Positions 18,128 to 28,775 of a DNA stretch of 64,000 nt are shown in pieces (positions within the stretch are counted from its first letter, which is position 1; every line of letters begins with the position of its first letter). A program made the translations under genes and the position numbers. A model generated the notes under the pieces. The model saw only the letters and a list, made by a program, of their open reading frames with translations, did no database searches and had not been told where the DNA came from. Source of the stretch: Acidimicrobiia bacterium (GTDB lineage: Bacteria; Actinomycetota; Acidimicrobiia; IMCC26256; JAOSJL01); NCBI GenBank assembly GCA_027494115.1, contig JAOSJL010000001.1, forward strand, positions 2,849,937 to 2,913,936, read 5' to 3'.

Positions 18128-18147
18128 TTCGGGACCTTCGTCCCGAC
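18128..18147 (+). promoter_or_regulatory. DevR/DosR-like box between WS/DGAT and the nirK block
   Basis: TTCGGGACCTTCGTCCCGAC differs from the DosR consensus TTSGGGACTWWAGTCCCSAA at only a few positions and keeps both GGGAC/GTCCC half-sites at the right spacing. It lies 110 b before the gene at 18257 and 156 b before the divergent WS/DGAT gene. Together with the DevRS-like genes at 13977-16014 it suggests local control by that pair. Confidence 0.55.
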
Positions 18148-18190
18148 ACGTTGCATCCTCAGGCCCTCGGCCGGGAACGACAAGAGGAGG

Positions 18191-18218
18191 AGTATTTCGA
18201 ATTGCTGCTAGAAATACT
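18191..18218. promoter_or_regulatory. Inverted repeat AGTATTTC-N12-GAAATACT
   Basis: A perfect 8-bp inverted repeat with a 12-bp AT-richer centre, standing out in GC-rich DNA 39 b before the ATG at 18257. It is likely an operator for the denitrification block, perhaps bound by the HTH protein encoded at 21549 or by an Rrf2/CRP-type nitric-oxide regulator not in the window. Binding protein unknown. Confidence 0.45.
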
Positions 18219-18233
18219 GCTCGAAGGGACGGT

Positions 18234-18262
18234 GCAACGTATGGGAGGCGCAACGTATGGGA
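18234..18262 (+). repeat. Direct repeat of GCAACGTATGGGA (16-bp period) at a start codon
   Basis: Two copies (18234-18246 and 18250-18262) each contain an ATG. The second ATG, 18257, is the gene start; the first copy supplies its ribosome site (GGGAGG at 18243-18248). The duplication shifts the frame by one, so the first ATG cannot serve the same gene. Confidence 0.6.
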
Positions 18263-18619
18263 CTCGCCCGAGCGATCGGTAGTCACCACACGATCTGGAT
18301 CGACGGCCCCAGCCTCGAGAAGCCCGTGCCCGTTCGCTACGCGTCGGACGACGATCGGATCTACTGCTTCGGCGACGACGGCCTCGCCGAGGTGCCCGAC
18401 GGCGAACGGGTGTCCGCGGCCGTTCACGAGATCTCGGGCAAGGGCGGTCACCGGTTGGCACAGATCTCGGGCACGCTGCGCGAGATCGACGGCAGCGAGG
18501 TGGCCGACGACGCTCTCCTCGAGCTGCTCGCCCACGTACCCCTCGGCCGTGACCTCGACGAGGTGGGACGCGCCCTCGAGCACCACCGCACCCGTCGCCT
18601 GGTAGCCGTCGTTCCATGA
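18257..18619 (+). CDS. PNPOx-like split-barrel protein heading the nirK block
   Basis: 120 residues. The strand order PVPVRYASDDDRIYCFGDDG then RVSAAVHEISG, then LAQISGTLREID resembles the flavin-binding split barrel of pyridoxamine-phosphate-oxidase-like proteins, though no FMN-binding residue set is certain. It begins the plus-strand series and overlaps the next gene (ATGA). Its product may be a flavin- or haem-linked accessory to nitrite/NO chemistry; that is inference from context. Confidence 0.55.
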   Translation: MGLARAIGSHHTIWIDGPSLEKPVPVRYASDDDRIYCFGDDGLAEVPDGERVSAAVHEISGKGGHRLAQISGTLREIDGSEVADDALLELLAHVPLGRDLDEVGRALEHHRTRRLVAVVP

Positions 18620-19971
18620 CCGGCCCCGTGAGCGTCCCGGTCACCATCTCCGGCGACGGTCCCGGCGAAGGCCCCCCTACACCACCCGCCGACGTGCCGC
18701 TGACGTTCCTCGTCGCCGCAGGTGTCGGTCTGGTCCTCGGGGGCGTCGCGGTCGCTCTGGCCGCGGACCGTGCTGTGCAGTGGCCCGGCCACCCGGGCGT
18801 CGTGTCTGCCACCCACACCGTCATGCTCGGGTTCCTCACGATCGGTGTCCTCGGAGCGCTGCACCAGTTCGGGCCTGTCGTGGCGGGGCGCCGCCTGCGC
18901 TCTGTCGCCGTCGCACGCATGACGGCGCTCCTCCTGATTCCCGGCGTCTGGGTGCTGGCGAGCGGCTTCGCCCACAGTCCGTCGTGGATGGTGCGAGCCG
19001 GGGGAACCATGACGTTCGTCGGCGTCCTGCTCGCCGCGTGGAACCTCTCAGGGCCCCTCGCCACCCGTGGAGCGGACATCACGGTGTGGGGGCTGCGATG
19101 CTCGGTTGCACTCCTCGTGGCCACGGCGGCGTTCGGAATCGTCTACGCGTTCGACCGGACCCACGGATGGTTCCCACTTCTCCAGAACCGGGTCATGGCC
19201 CATGCACATCTGGGTCTGCTCGGTTGGTTGGGTCTCACCTACGTGGCCGTCGCCGAGAAGCTCTGGCCGATGTTCCTCCTCGCGCACCGACCGTCGGCGC
19301 GCAGCGGAACGGTCGCCGTCGCGTGCCTTGCGGCCGGAGCCCCTCTGTTGACCGTGGGCCTTCTCTTCTCCCGCCCTCTGGCGCTGATCGGCGGAACCAT
19401 CGTCGGTATCGGGCTCGCTGCGCACCTCACGTCGCTCGGCGGAGTGCTCCGTCACCGACAACGGCGCCTCGGCCTCCTCCACGCCTTCGTCATCACCGGG
19501 GCACTGGCCCTGCTGACCGCCGCCGTTCTTGCGTTGGTCGGCGGTCTGGCCCCCCTCGACGCGGTGGACCGCCCGCGGGTGGTCGCCGCGGAAATCGCGT
19601 CGCTGTCGGCGTGGTTGGGCCTCGCCGTGATCGGCCACGCTCACAAGATCGTGCCCTTCATCCGCTGGACGACGTTGTTCGAGCGGGGCAAGGCACAGCG
19701 TCCGGACGGGACGCCACTTCTCTTCGAAGATCTCTACTCCGGCCCGGCGGCTGTCGGAACCTTCGTACTGTGCTCGACCGGCTTCGCGGCCGTGATCGTG
19801 GGCCTGCTCGTCTCGTCGTCGACGATCATCGTCCTAGGCGGACTCGCTGTGTCGGTCGGTGGCGCGATCGCCGTGGTGAACCTCGCCACGGGGGTCCGGC
19901 TCGCGACACGTGGCGCGTCGGAGGCCGTTCCCGTGTCGAATCCACTCTCTCGAGCCGGGAGTATGACATGA
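18616..19971 (+). CDS. Multi-TM putative haem/copper membrane protein (NnrS- or oxidase subunit I-like)
   Basis: 451 residues with about twelve hydrophobic helices after a Pro-rich N-terminus. Conserved-looking intramembrane histidines occur at H67 (SATHTVMLGF), H83 (GALHQFGP), H196 and H198 (MAHAHLGLLGWLG) and H341/H343 (VIGHAHKIVPF), the kind of pattern seen in NnrS and in haem-copper oxidase subunit I-like proteins. It lies directly ahead of a SufT-like gene and four genes before nirK, so a role in nitric oxide handling is likely. It lacks the full set of six histidines in the usual NorB order, so it is not called a NO reductase. Confidence 0.6.
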   Translation: MTGPVSVPVTISGDGPGEGPPTPPADVPLTFLVAAGVGLVLGGVAVALAADRAVQWPGHPGVVSATHTVMLGFLTIGVLGALHQFGPVVAGRRLRSVAVARMTALLLIPGVWVLASGFAHSPSWMVRAGGTMTFVGVLLAAWNLSGPLATRGADITVWGLRCSVALLVATAAFGIVYAFDRTHGWFPLLQNRVMAHAHLGLLGWLGLTYVAVAEKLWPMFLLAHRPSARSGTVAVACLAAGAPLLTVGLLFSRPLALIGGTIVGIGLAAHLTSLGGVLRHRQRRLGLLHAFVITGALALLTAAVLALVGGLAPLDAVDRPRVVAAEIASLSAWLGLAVIGHAHKIVPFIRWTTLFERGKAQRPDGTPLLFEDLYSGPAAVGTFVLCSTGFAAVIVGLLVSSSTIIVLGGLAVSVGGAIAVVNLATGVRLATRGASEAVPVSNPLSRAGSMT

Positions 19972-20297
19972 ACCCTGTCGAGGTGAACCCCGTCGATGTG
20001 AACCCCGTCGAAGTGGCCCGCCACGCGCTGCGCGGCGTCCTCGATCCTGAACTGGGTGTCGACATCGTGGCACTCGGCCTTGTGTACGACGTGCGCGTTG
20101 ACGGCGACACCCTCGTCGTCGACATGACGCTCACCACGCCGGGCTGCCCCGTCTCGCAGAGCCTGCCCGGGCAGGCCCGAGCGGCCGTGGCCGCCGTGCT
20201 GGGCGACATGCCGGTGGACGTCCGGATCGTGTGGGATCCGCCGTGGACGCCCGACTACGTCGAGCCCGAGGCGCGACGCCAACTCGGCCTCCGCTGA
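19968..20297 (+). CDS. DUF59/MIP18 (SufT/PaaD-like) metal-sulfur cluster protein
   Basis: 109 residues from ATG 19968, overlapping the previous stop. The N-terminus is a short repeat, VNPVEVNPVDVNPVEV, encoded by near-identical 12-bp units. The domain follows: LRGVLDPELGVDIVALGLVY, then TLTTPGCPVSQSLPGQ with the conserved Cys, then VDVRIVWDPPWTPDYV. Members assist Fe-S or other metal-centre assembly. Within a nirK block it may help mature a partner membrane protein or the Mo enzymes nearby. Confidence 0.8.
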   Translation: MNPVEVNPVDVNPVEVARHALRGVLDPELGVDIVALGLVYDVRVDGDTLVVDMTLTTPGCPVSQSLPGQARAAVAAVLGDMPVDVRIVWDPPWTPDYVEPEARRQLGLR

Positions 20298-20298
20298 A

Positions 20299-21552
20299 GT
20301 GAGCGCTCCGGGGGGCGACACCGAGGACGGAACCAGCCGTGCCGCCAGTTCCACGACTGCCGGCGACCGGCGCGTCCGCGACGTGCAACGCCAGGCTCGA
20401 CCCACGCTGCTGCTGGCTACGGGCTTTGCACTCGTCGCCGCGCTCTTCGCGGCTCTCCCCCACGACACCGGTGCCTGGCTCCCGCTGCACCTGTTCCTCG
20501 TCGGTTCCCTCCTGCTCGCGATCTCGGGCGCTTCGCAGCTGTTCGCCGTCACCTGGTCGGCGGGCGACGCTCCGGGTGGGCGCGCGGTGATGACCCAGCG
20601 TGTACTTCTGTCCGCTGGCGCGGCCGGTGTGGCAGCGGGTCGGGAGCTCGCCTGGCCCGACGCCCTCACCGGGGTCGCAGCCACGGCTGTGGTCGCGGCC
20701 CTCGCCCTTCTCGGCGTCATCCTGGTTCGTATTGTGGCGTCGGGTCGGAACCGTCGGTTCGACGCTCCCGTCGGCAGCTACGTCATTGCACTCGTCGCAG
20801 GGATTGTCGGCTGCGTGATGGGTGCCGCGTTGGCGGCGGGACCGCGAAGCACCGGCTTTCGCGCCGCGCACGAGACGGTCAACCTGCTCGGGCTCATCGG
20901 GATCGTGATCGCGGCGACGCTCCCGTTCTTCGTCGCCACCGAGGCACGTACGAAGATGTCGCCGCGCGCGGACCAGAGAGCGCAACGGCTGCTCGGGGCA
21001 CTCCTCGGAGTCGCGGTGTTCGTGGCCGGGGCCGGACTCGCCGCCGATGCTCGAGTCGTGGCGGCACTCGGTCTCGGCGCGTACGCGCTCGGGCTCGTGG
21101 CGATCGTCGGCCTGCTCCCCCACCTTCGACGGAAGCAGTTCCGGTGGGCGGGTCCGCGCCTGGTCGGGCTCCTTGCCGGCGTCGGATGGTGGATGGGTGC
21201 TGTGGTCGTGGGAGCGGTCCACGCGCTCCGCGGACACGAGACCTTCAGCGACGCTGTTCTGCTCGCCCTCGTGGTGGGTGGGTACGTTCAGATCCTGTTG
21301 AGCTCGCTCGCCTACCTCGGGCCCGTCCTGCGCGGCGGCGGACACCTCGCGCTGAGCTCGGGGTTCCGTCTCACGCGCTCCTGGATCACGCTCGTGGCCG
21401 TCAACACGGCCGCTGTCCTGCTCGTCGCGGGGTTCCGGACGGCGGGGACCGTCGCGTTGTGCGTCGCGGCGACCGACACGGCCGTGCGTGCCGTGATGTT
21501 GCGAGTCAACGGCTCCGTCATTCCGCGAGACCCGACGGGGGCAACGCCATGA
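20299..21552 (+). CDS. Polytopic membrane protein of the nirK block, unknown function
   Basis: 417 residues, GTG start one base after the previous stop. About twelve helices follow a hydrophilic N-terminus. Helix-borne His residues are present (LPLHLFLVGSLLLAISGASQ; FRAAHETVNLLGLIG; VGAVHALRGHE), which resembles NnrS-like or other copper/haem membrane proteins linked to denitrification. It overlaps the regulator gene (ATGA). The gene order two-membrane-proteins, regulator, nirK suggests nitrite or NO tolerance or copper delivery. The family is not recognised with confidence. Confidence 0.55.
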   Translation: MSAPGGDTEDGTSRAASSTTAGDRRVRDVQRQARPTLLLATGFALVAALFAALPHDTGAWLPLHLFLVGSLLLAISGASQLFAVTWSAGDAPGGRAVMTQRVLLSAGAAGVAAGRELAWPDALTGVAATAVVAALALLGVILVRIVASGRNRRFDAPVGSYVIALVAGIVGCVMGAALAAGPRSTGFRAAHETVNLLGLIGIVIAATLPFFVATEARTKMSPRADQRAQRLLGALLGVAVFVAGAGLAADARVVAALGLGAYALGLVAIVGLLPHLRRKQFRWAGPRLVGLLAGVGWWMGAVVVGAVHALRGHETFSDAVLLALVVGGYVQILLSSLAYLGPVLRGGGHLALSSGFRLTRSWITLVAVNTAAVLLVAGFRTAGTVALCVAATDTAVRAVMLRVNGSVIPRDPTGATP

Positions 21553-22275
21553 CGACATCGCACGACATCGAGATCGATGGCGACCGCGACGACGGCGGCG
21601 ACAGCGATGACGGTGGCGATGTGGCACGCCACGCCCGCGCTCTGGCCGACCCCACACGTCGACGGATCTTCCGGATGATCGCGGACTCCGACGCACCTGT
21701 CGACGTCCCGACGCTCACGGCTCAGGTCGGCGTACACCACACGGCGGTGCGTTCCCACCTCACTGTCCTGCACGAGGCGGGGCTCGTCACCGAACAGACC
21801 GAGCAGCGTCACCGCCCGGGTCGACCACGCCTGCAGTATCGCCTGGCACCCGACCTCGGAGGCGCGTGGGAAACGCCGGATGCCTACCGGCGCCTGGCGG
21901 CACTGCTCCGCGCGCCGTCCGCACCGGTTCCACAGCGGTGGAAGCGGGGCGCTGCGCCGCCGGCGTCGACCGGAGCCGACTCCCTGACGACCCCTCGATG
22001 CACTTCTGGAGGCTGTCACCTCCCAGGGATTCGACCCTGTCATCGAGAGCCACTCGGTGGTGACCGCCTCCCTGACGTTGCGGCGGTGCCCCTTCGTCGA
22101 CGTCGCGTCGCTCGACCCGGCGACCGTCTGCGGCCTCCACCTCGGCCTGGCCGAGGGGATGGCCGAGCAGATCGGTGGCCTCACTGTCGACCATCTGACG
22201 CACACCGATCCGAGGTCGGCGGGGTGCCATCTGCAAGTCTCATTCGAGGACGACAACAAGAGGAGCGAACAATGA
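21549..22275 (+). CDS. HTH transcriptional regulator upstream of nirK, two frame breaks
   Basis: The N-terminal ~110 residues in the first frame form a winged helix: ARALADPTRRRIFRMIADS, QVGVHHTAVRSHLTVLHEAG, then RHRPGRPRLQYRLAP, as in ArsR/MarR-like or HTH_20 repressors. The frame then breaks near 21903-21912 and again in the C run at 21991-21994. After correction the C-terminal domain reads LDALLEAVTSQGFDPVIESH, then LTLRRCPFVDVA and VCGLHLGLAEGMAEQIG, a Cys/His-containing sensor-like domain of a type seen with iron-sulfur or metal regulators. It ends overlapping the nirK ATG, so it is co-transcribed with nirK and is the best candidate regulator of the block. Confidence 0.7.
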
Positions 22276-23414
22276 GGTTCTCCACACGGCGCGGCCGGCA
22301 CACGGTGGGGCAGGCGGGAGGGGTCAGCGCCACAGTGCTGGCGATAGCCGCGCTCGCCCTGGGTGTGGCAGCGCTCGCCACCGCGGCATACACCGACAAC
22401 GGCGGGTCCGGGGGCGGTAGCACAGAGGACGTCGTGGTGGAGACACCGTCCCAGGGGGGCACCGCTGCACCCGCCGAGTCCGTGGCGTCGGGGGTCAACG
22501 ACATCCGTCAGTCGCCCTCCGAGATCCCGACGGCCATCGGGAACCGTCCGCCCGAGAACGTGACCGTCGATCTCACGACCCAGGAATTGGAGGGTCAGCT
22601 CGCCGACGGGTCCGTCTACACCTACTGGACCTTCGACGGCAAGGTTCCCGGGCCGATGGTCCGGGTCCGTGAGGGCGACAGCGTCACGCTCACGCTGGCC
22701 AACGACGAGAGCAGTGCGAACGTGCACTCCATCGACCTGCATGCGGTGAACGGCCCGGGCGGTGGAGCCGTGGGCACGCAGACCAATCCGGGTGAGAGCA
22801 AGTCGTTCACCTTCGAAGCGCTCAACCCAGGTGTCTACGTGTACCACTGCGCCACGCCGAGCGTCCCCACACACATCGCCAACGGGATGTACGGGCTCAT
22901 CGTCGTCGAGCCCGAGGGTGGTCTGCCTCCGGTGGACAAGGAGTTCTACATCATGCAGGGCGAGATCTACACGGAGCAGCCCCGCGGCACCGAAGGACAC
23001 CTCGACTTCAACTTCGACCAGATGGTCAACGAGGACCCGAACTTCGTCGTGTTCAACGGCTCCTTCCAGGGCCTCGCCGGTCCGGATGCGCTTCAGGCAG
23101 AGGTCGGTGACCGCGTGCGGATCTTCGCCGGAAACGGCGGGCCCAACCTGATCTCCTCTTTCCACGTGATCGGGGAGATCTTCGACACGGCCCATCTCCA
23201 GGCGGCTTCTGAACCGTCGACCAACGTGCAGACGACGCTGCTGCCTGCCGGTGGGGCATCCTGGGTGGAGTTCACCGTCGACAACCCGGGGACGTACCTG
23301 CTGGTCGACCACGCACTGACGCGCGCCGTCGACAAGGGTGCCCTGGCCGAGTTGGTCGTGACGGGACCGGAGAACAAGAAGATCTTCGACGCTCCCGACG
23401 CAGAAGAGGAATAG
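22272..23414 (+). CDS. nirK: Copper-containing nitrite reductase NirK
   Basis: 380 residues, starting at ATG 22272 with AGGAG upstream. A signal-anchor (VLAIAALALGVAALATAAY) puts it outside the membrane. All copper ligands are present: type 1 H152, C193, H201, M206 and type 2 H157, H192, H347. The catalytic pair is D155 and H298. The first cupredoxin domain carries VHSIDLHAVNGPGGGAVG and YVYHCATPSVPTHIANGM. The enzyme reduces nitrite to NO. The preceding four genes overlap one another and appear to form one operon with it. No canonical norB or nosZ is in the window. Confidence 0.95.
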   Translation: MRFSTRRGRHTVGQAGGVSATVLAIAALALGVAALATAAYTDNGGSGGGSTEDVVVETPSQGGTAAPAESVASGVNDIRQSPSEIPTAIGNRPPENVTVDLTTQELEGQLADGSVYTYWTFDGKVPGPMVRVREGDSVTLTLANDESSANVHSIDLHAVNGPGGGAVGTQTNPGESKSFTFEALNPGVYVYHCATPSVPTHIANGMYGLIVVEPEGGLPPVDKEFYIMQGEIYTEQPRGTEGHLDFNFDQMVNEDPNFVVFNGSFQGLAGPDALQAEVGDRVRIFAGNGGPNLISSFHVIGEIFDTAHLQAASEPSTNVQTTLLPAGGASWVEFTVDNPGTYLLVDHALTRAVDKGALAELVVTGPENKKIFDAPDAEEE

Positions 23415-23457
23415 CCGACGAGCGGGGTGGTCGAGAACGGTTGCTAGGGTCGCCGCG

Positions 23458-24545
23458 ATGACGGCACCCGCCACGCCGGCCCCCCGGACAGTCCCCACGC
23501 CAGGCGCTGACGCCCCGGCGCCACTGGACCGGCGGGGTCTGGTCGTCGGTGTGAGCGCGGTCGCGGTCACGATCGTCGCCGTGTTCGTCGGAAGCGAGGG
23601 TCTTCGCTGGTTCGACGCCGCACTCGCCGGCTACCTCGCAGGGACCCTCTTCGCCATCTTCGGAGTGGCCTACCGCTACACCGTCTGGCTGCGCCGACCG
23701 CCCACCGCCCGCCTGAACCGTCGCGGATGGGAGGCGTTCCTGCGCCCCGGGCGCCGAGGGCGAAACGTCGCTCACCTACCCGGCCTTCTGGTACGAAACG
23801 TCCTGCTCCAGACCTTCATCCTGCGGCGCTCGATCTCACGGTGGCTCGCCCACCAACTCATCTTCTGGGGATGCGTCCTCGCCGTCCTGGTCACGTTCCC
23901 CCTCACGTTCGGTTGGCTGCACTTCCAATCAGTCGGACAGGACGCCCAGCAGTACCAGGCGTTCGTGGCGGGCATCGGGACCTTCGAGTTCGCCAGCCGC
24001 TCCGTGCTCGGCTGGACCATCTTCCATCTCCTCGACATCGCCGCGATCCTCGTGCTGGCGGGTGTCGCGATCTTCCTAGGGCGGCGCCTGCGTGACCCCG
24101 GCGCCATCGCGATCGAACGCTCCAACGACTTCCTCGCGCTCGCCGGCCTCTTCGCGGTGTCGGTGACCGGGCTCATGCTCACGGTCTCGAGCCTCTGGAT
24201 GGAGGGAAGCTTCTACGTCTTCCTCACGAACCTGCACGCCCTCACGGTGATCCTCGGCCTCTTGTACATCCCGTTCGGCAAGCTCTTCCACATCTTCCAA
24301 CGCCCGGCGAACATCGGCATCGAGTACTACAAGACCGAGGGTGCGCGAGGCGGCGCCCTGGACTGCCGGAGCTGCGGCAAGCCGTTCGCCTCGGCGCTCC
24401 AGATCGGAGACCTCGAGGCGATTCTTCCCCGTCTCGGATTCGACTACTCGCTCGCCGATGGTGACAACTATCAGCGGACCTGCCCGCGCTGTCGTCGGCG
24501 ACTTCTCACACAGGCCCAGAGTGCCCGCGTCAGGGGGTTCGGCTG

Positions 24546-24546
<1 letters not shown>
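23458..24546 (+). CDS. NarI-like membrane cytochrome b subunit with C-terminal zinc ribbon
   Basis: 362 residues with about six helices. Histidines suited to haem b occur in [24 protein letters not shown] and FVFLT-type [21 protein letters not shown] segments. After a helix ending at [15 protein letters not shown] comes a cytosolic zinc-ribbon-like tail with C-x2-C ([10 protein letters not shown]) and C-x2-C ([11 protein letters not shown]). The gene ends in a TGATG overlap with the catalytic nitrate reductase gene. It would connect the quinone pool to the FeS partners of that enzyme. The fused ribbon is unusual for NarI-type subunits. Confidence 0.7.
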
Positions 24547-26770
<2,224 letters not shown>

Positions 26771-26774
<4 letters not shown>

Positions 26775-27394
26775 TCGGACCGAGCGCTCTCGGCGACGGC
26801 ATGTTCGTCGTCGATCCGAGCCGCTGCATCGGCTGCGAGGCCTGCGTGCAGGCGTGCGGCGAATGCGGCACACACCGCGGCCGGTCACTGATCCACCTCG
26901 ACCAGGTCGACCGATCGACAACCGTCCAGACCGTCCCCATGGTGTGCATGCACTGCGAGGACCCGACGTGCGCGCAGGTGTGTCCCGCAGACGCGATCAA
27001 ACAGAACGAAGACGGCGTGGTGCAGTCTGCGCTCAAGCCGCGCTGCGTCGCCTGTTCGAACTGTGTGCTGGCGTGCCCGTTCGGTGTACCGAAGTACGAG
27101 GCGGATTTCGACCTCATGATGAAGTGCGACATGTGCTACGACCGGACCTCGCAGGGCGTCGCACCGATGTGCGCGTCGGTGTGCCCCTCGCAGGCCCTCT
27201 GGTTCGGCACTCCGGAGGAGTTCGCCGACACCCGACGAGGCACGCTCACGAACGAGTTCCAGTTCGGAAACGAGACCGTTCGTACCAGAGTCCACACGGT
27301 CGTCGACGAGCCCGGTCCGTTGCAGGTCACCGCGGGCCCGACCGAGTCCCCGTGGCAGGATGACCCGTTCGGACTCGCGACTGTGGAAGCGTGA
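26771..27394 (+). CDS. Four-cluster ferredoxin-like subunit (NrfC/DmsB-like)
   Basis: 207 residues, overlapping the catalytic gene (ATGA). Cysteine groups: [47 protein letters not shown] and [20 protein letters not shown], giving ligands for up to four 4Fe-4S clusters. It would relay electrons from the membrane cytochrome or Rieske partner to the catalytic subunit. No signal peptide is present, in agreement with a cytosolic catalytic subunit. Confidence 0.88.
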
Positions 27395-27398
27395 CGCG

Positions 27399-27893
27399 GT
27401 GAGCGACGACCGGAAACAGACCTGGCGCAGCGACTTCCCCGTGACGTCACGGGGCGAAGACGACGTCACGCGACGCGAGTTCGTGCGGTATCTCGTTCTC
27501 GCCTCCGGGGCCTTCGCCGCCGGATCGGTCGGCGTGGCCGCGTGGACTTCCGTACGCCACATCGACCGTGGCGAGCCCATGCCCATCGTGGCGGCCGACA
27601 AGGTCGTCGTCGGGGAGGCACATCTGTTCACGTTTCCCACCGACGACGACCCCGCCATCCTCTTGCGACTCCCGGACGACGAGTTGCGGGCATACAGCCA
27701 GAAGTGCACCCACCTGGGCTGTGTCGTCTACTACGCGCCCGACGACGACGAGCTCGTGTGCCCCTGCCACGAGGGCTTCTTCGACGCCTCGACGGGTGAC
27801 GTCACCGCGGGGCCTCCCGAACGGCCCCTTCCCCGTATCTCGGTGGAGGTCCGCGACGGCACGGTGTGGGCACTCGAGGTGGAGGAATCGTGA
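27399..27893 (+). CDS. Rieske [2Fe-2S] protein, membrane/Tat-anchored
   Basis: 164 residues from GTG 27399; a longer frame from 27360 would overlap the previous gene by 35 b and is less likely. Residues 25-50 (TRREFVRYLVLASGAFAAGS) form a Tat-like signal or anchor. The cluster ligands are C103 and H105 (CTHLGC) and C121 and H124 (CPCHEG), with the disulfide cysteines C108 and C123. This is the fold of bc1-type Rieske proteins. Placed next to a cytosolic NarB-type enzyme it suggests a quinol-oxidising module. A 13-residue gap aside, the gene ends in a GTGA overlap with the next. Confidence 0.87.
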   Translation: MSDDRKQTWRSDFPVTSRGEDDVTRREFVRYLVLASGAFAAGSVGVAAWTSVRHIDRGEPMPIVAADKVVVGEAHLFTFPTDDDPAILLRLPDDELRAYSQKCTHLGCVVYYAPDDDELVCPCHEGFFDASTGDVTAGPPERPLPRISVEVRDGTVWALEVEES

Positions 27894-28099
27894 CCGAGCC
27901 CACGCGCCGGCCACCGCAGCGCATCGCCGGCGCCATCGGGGTCTTCGTCATCGTCCTCGTGGCGCTGCAGATCTTCCTCCTGTCGGTAGGGCTCGAGGCA
28001 CTACTCGACGGCAACGCGGCGACCGCCTGGGTCGCAGCGGCATCGTCGGTCGTCCTCTTCGCCGGAGCCCTGGCCTTCTACCGCTACGTCCGCCTGTGA
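27890..28099 (+). CDS. Small two-TM membrane protein
   Basis: 69 residues from GTG 27890, overlapping the Rieske stop, with GGAGG four bases upstream. Two helices (IGVFVIVLVALQIFLLSVGL and AATAWVAAASSVVLFAGALA) joined by a short polar loop. It probably serves as an extra anchor or assembly subunit of the Rieske/NarB module. Similar short proteins accompany Rieske-containing complexes in Actinobacteria, from memory; no motif decides the role. Confidence 0.6.
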   Translation: MTEPTRRPPQRIAGAIGVFVIVLVALQIFLLSVGLEALLDGNAATAWVAAASSVVLFAGALAFYRYVRL

Positions 28100-28118
28100 C
28101 GATCGGAACCTGGACCGC

Positions 28119-28748
28119 ATGACACCCACGACCGACCCCGACGAGCCACCCCAGCGCCCCGGCCCCATCGGCGGCGACATGGCCGCGATCATCCACGGGC
28201 TGTCACGACGCTGGCGGATACCCGCCCTCACGGCGCGTCACTCCAACACCGCGGTGATGGGCCTGTTCGCATTCGTCAACGGCGTCATTTCCATCGGCCT
28301 CATGGCGGCCGCAGCGCTCGTCACCGGCGCCCCCTTCATCTTCCCCTCCCTGGGGCCGACGGCGTTCTTGTTGTTCTACACGCCGATGGTGCCGGCAGCG
28401 TCGCCTCGCAACACGATCTTCGGACACCTGATCGGTTGCGCCGCGGGTTACCTGGCGCTCGTCATGTTCGGCCTCACCGACCAGGGGCCCGCGCTCGTCG
28501 AGGGCGTCACGGCGGCGCGCGTCGGAGCGGCGGCCGTGTCGCTCGGTCTGACCAGCGGCATCATGGTGTGGTTGCGCGTGCCCCACCCGCCCGCCGGCGC
28601 CACGACGCTCATCGTTTCGCTGGGGATCCTGTCGGAGCCGTGGCAGCTCGCTGTCCTGATGCTGGCCGTCGTGCTCTTGACGATCCAGGGATTCGTGATC
28701 AACCGGATGGCCGGGATCGACTATCCGGTGTGGGCGCCGAAGACCTGA
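28119..28748 (+). CDS. HPP family membrane protein (possible nitrite transporter)
   Basis: 209 residues with four or five helices. The HPP signature is present in RVPHPPAGATTLIVSLGI, and the first half has PFIFPSLGPTAFLLFYTPM, typical of the family. Some HPP proteins transport nitrite in plastids and cyanobacteria, and this gene closes the nitrate reductase cluster, so nitrite uptake or export is the natural guess. The N-terminal 30 residues are Pro-rich and cytosolic. The convergent NYN gene begins 28 b later. Confidence 0.82.
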   Translation: MTPTTDPDEPPQRPGPIGGDMAAIIHGLSRRWRIPALTARHSNTAVMGLFAFVNGVISIGLMAAAALVTGAPFIFPSLGPTAFLLFYTPMVPAASPRNTIFGHLIGCAAGYLALVMFGLTDQGPALVEGVTAARVGAAAVSLGLTSGIMVWLRVPHPPAGATTLIVSLGILSEPWQLAVLMLAVVLLTIQGFVINRMAGIDYPVWAPKT

Positions 28749-28775
28749 CGTGTGCCCGCAGCCGCGGGCGGACGA

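Noticed and set aside
18616..19971. Calling this gene norB
   Set aside because: Histidine pattern and length do not match NorB; only a general haem/copper membrane protein can be supported.
21144..23414. A 756-codon frame joining membrane-protein antisense, regulator and nirK
   Set aside because: The three genes happen to share a frame; nirK has its own ATG, ribosome site and signal peptide.
21312..23570. A 752-codon minus-strand open frame
   Set aside because: Antisense of the HTH regulator and nirK; the plus strand carries complete copper ligands and signals.
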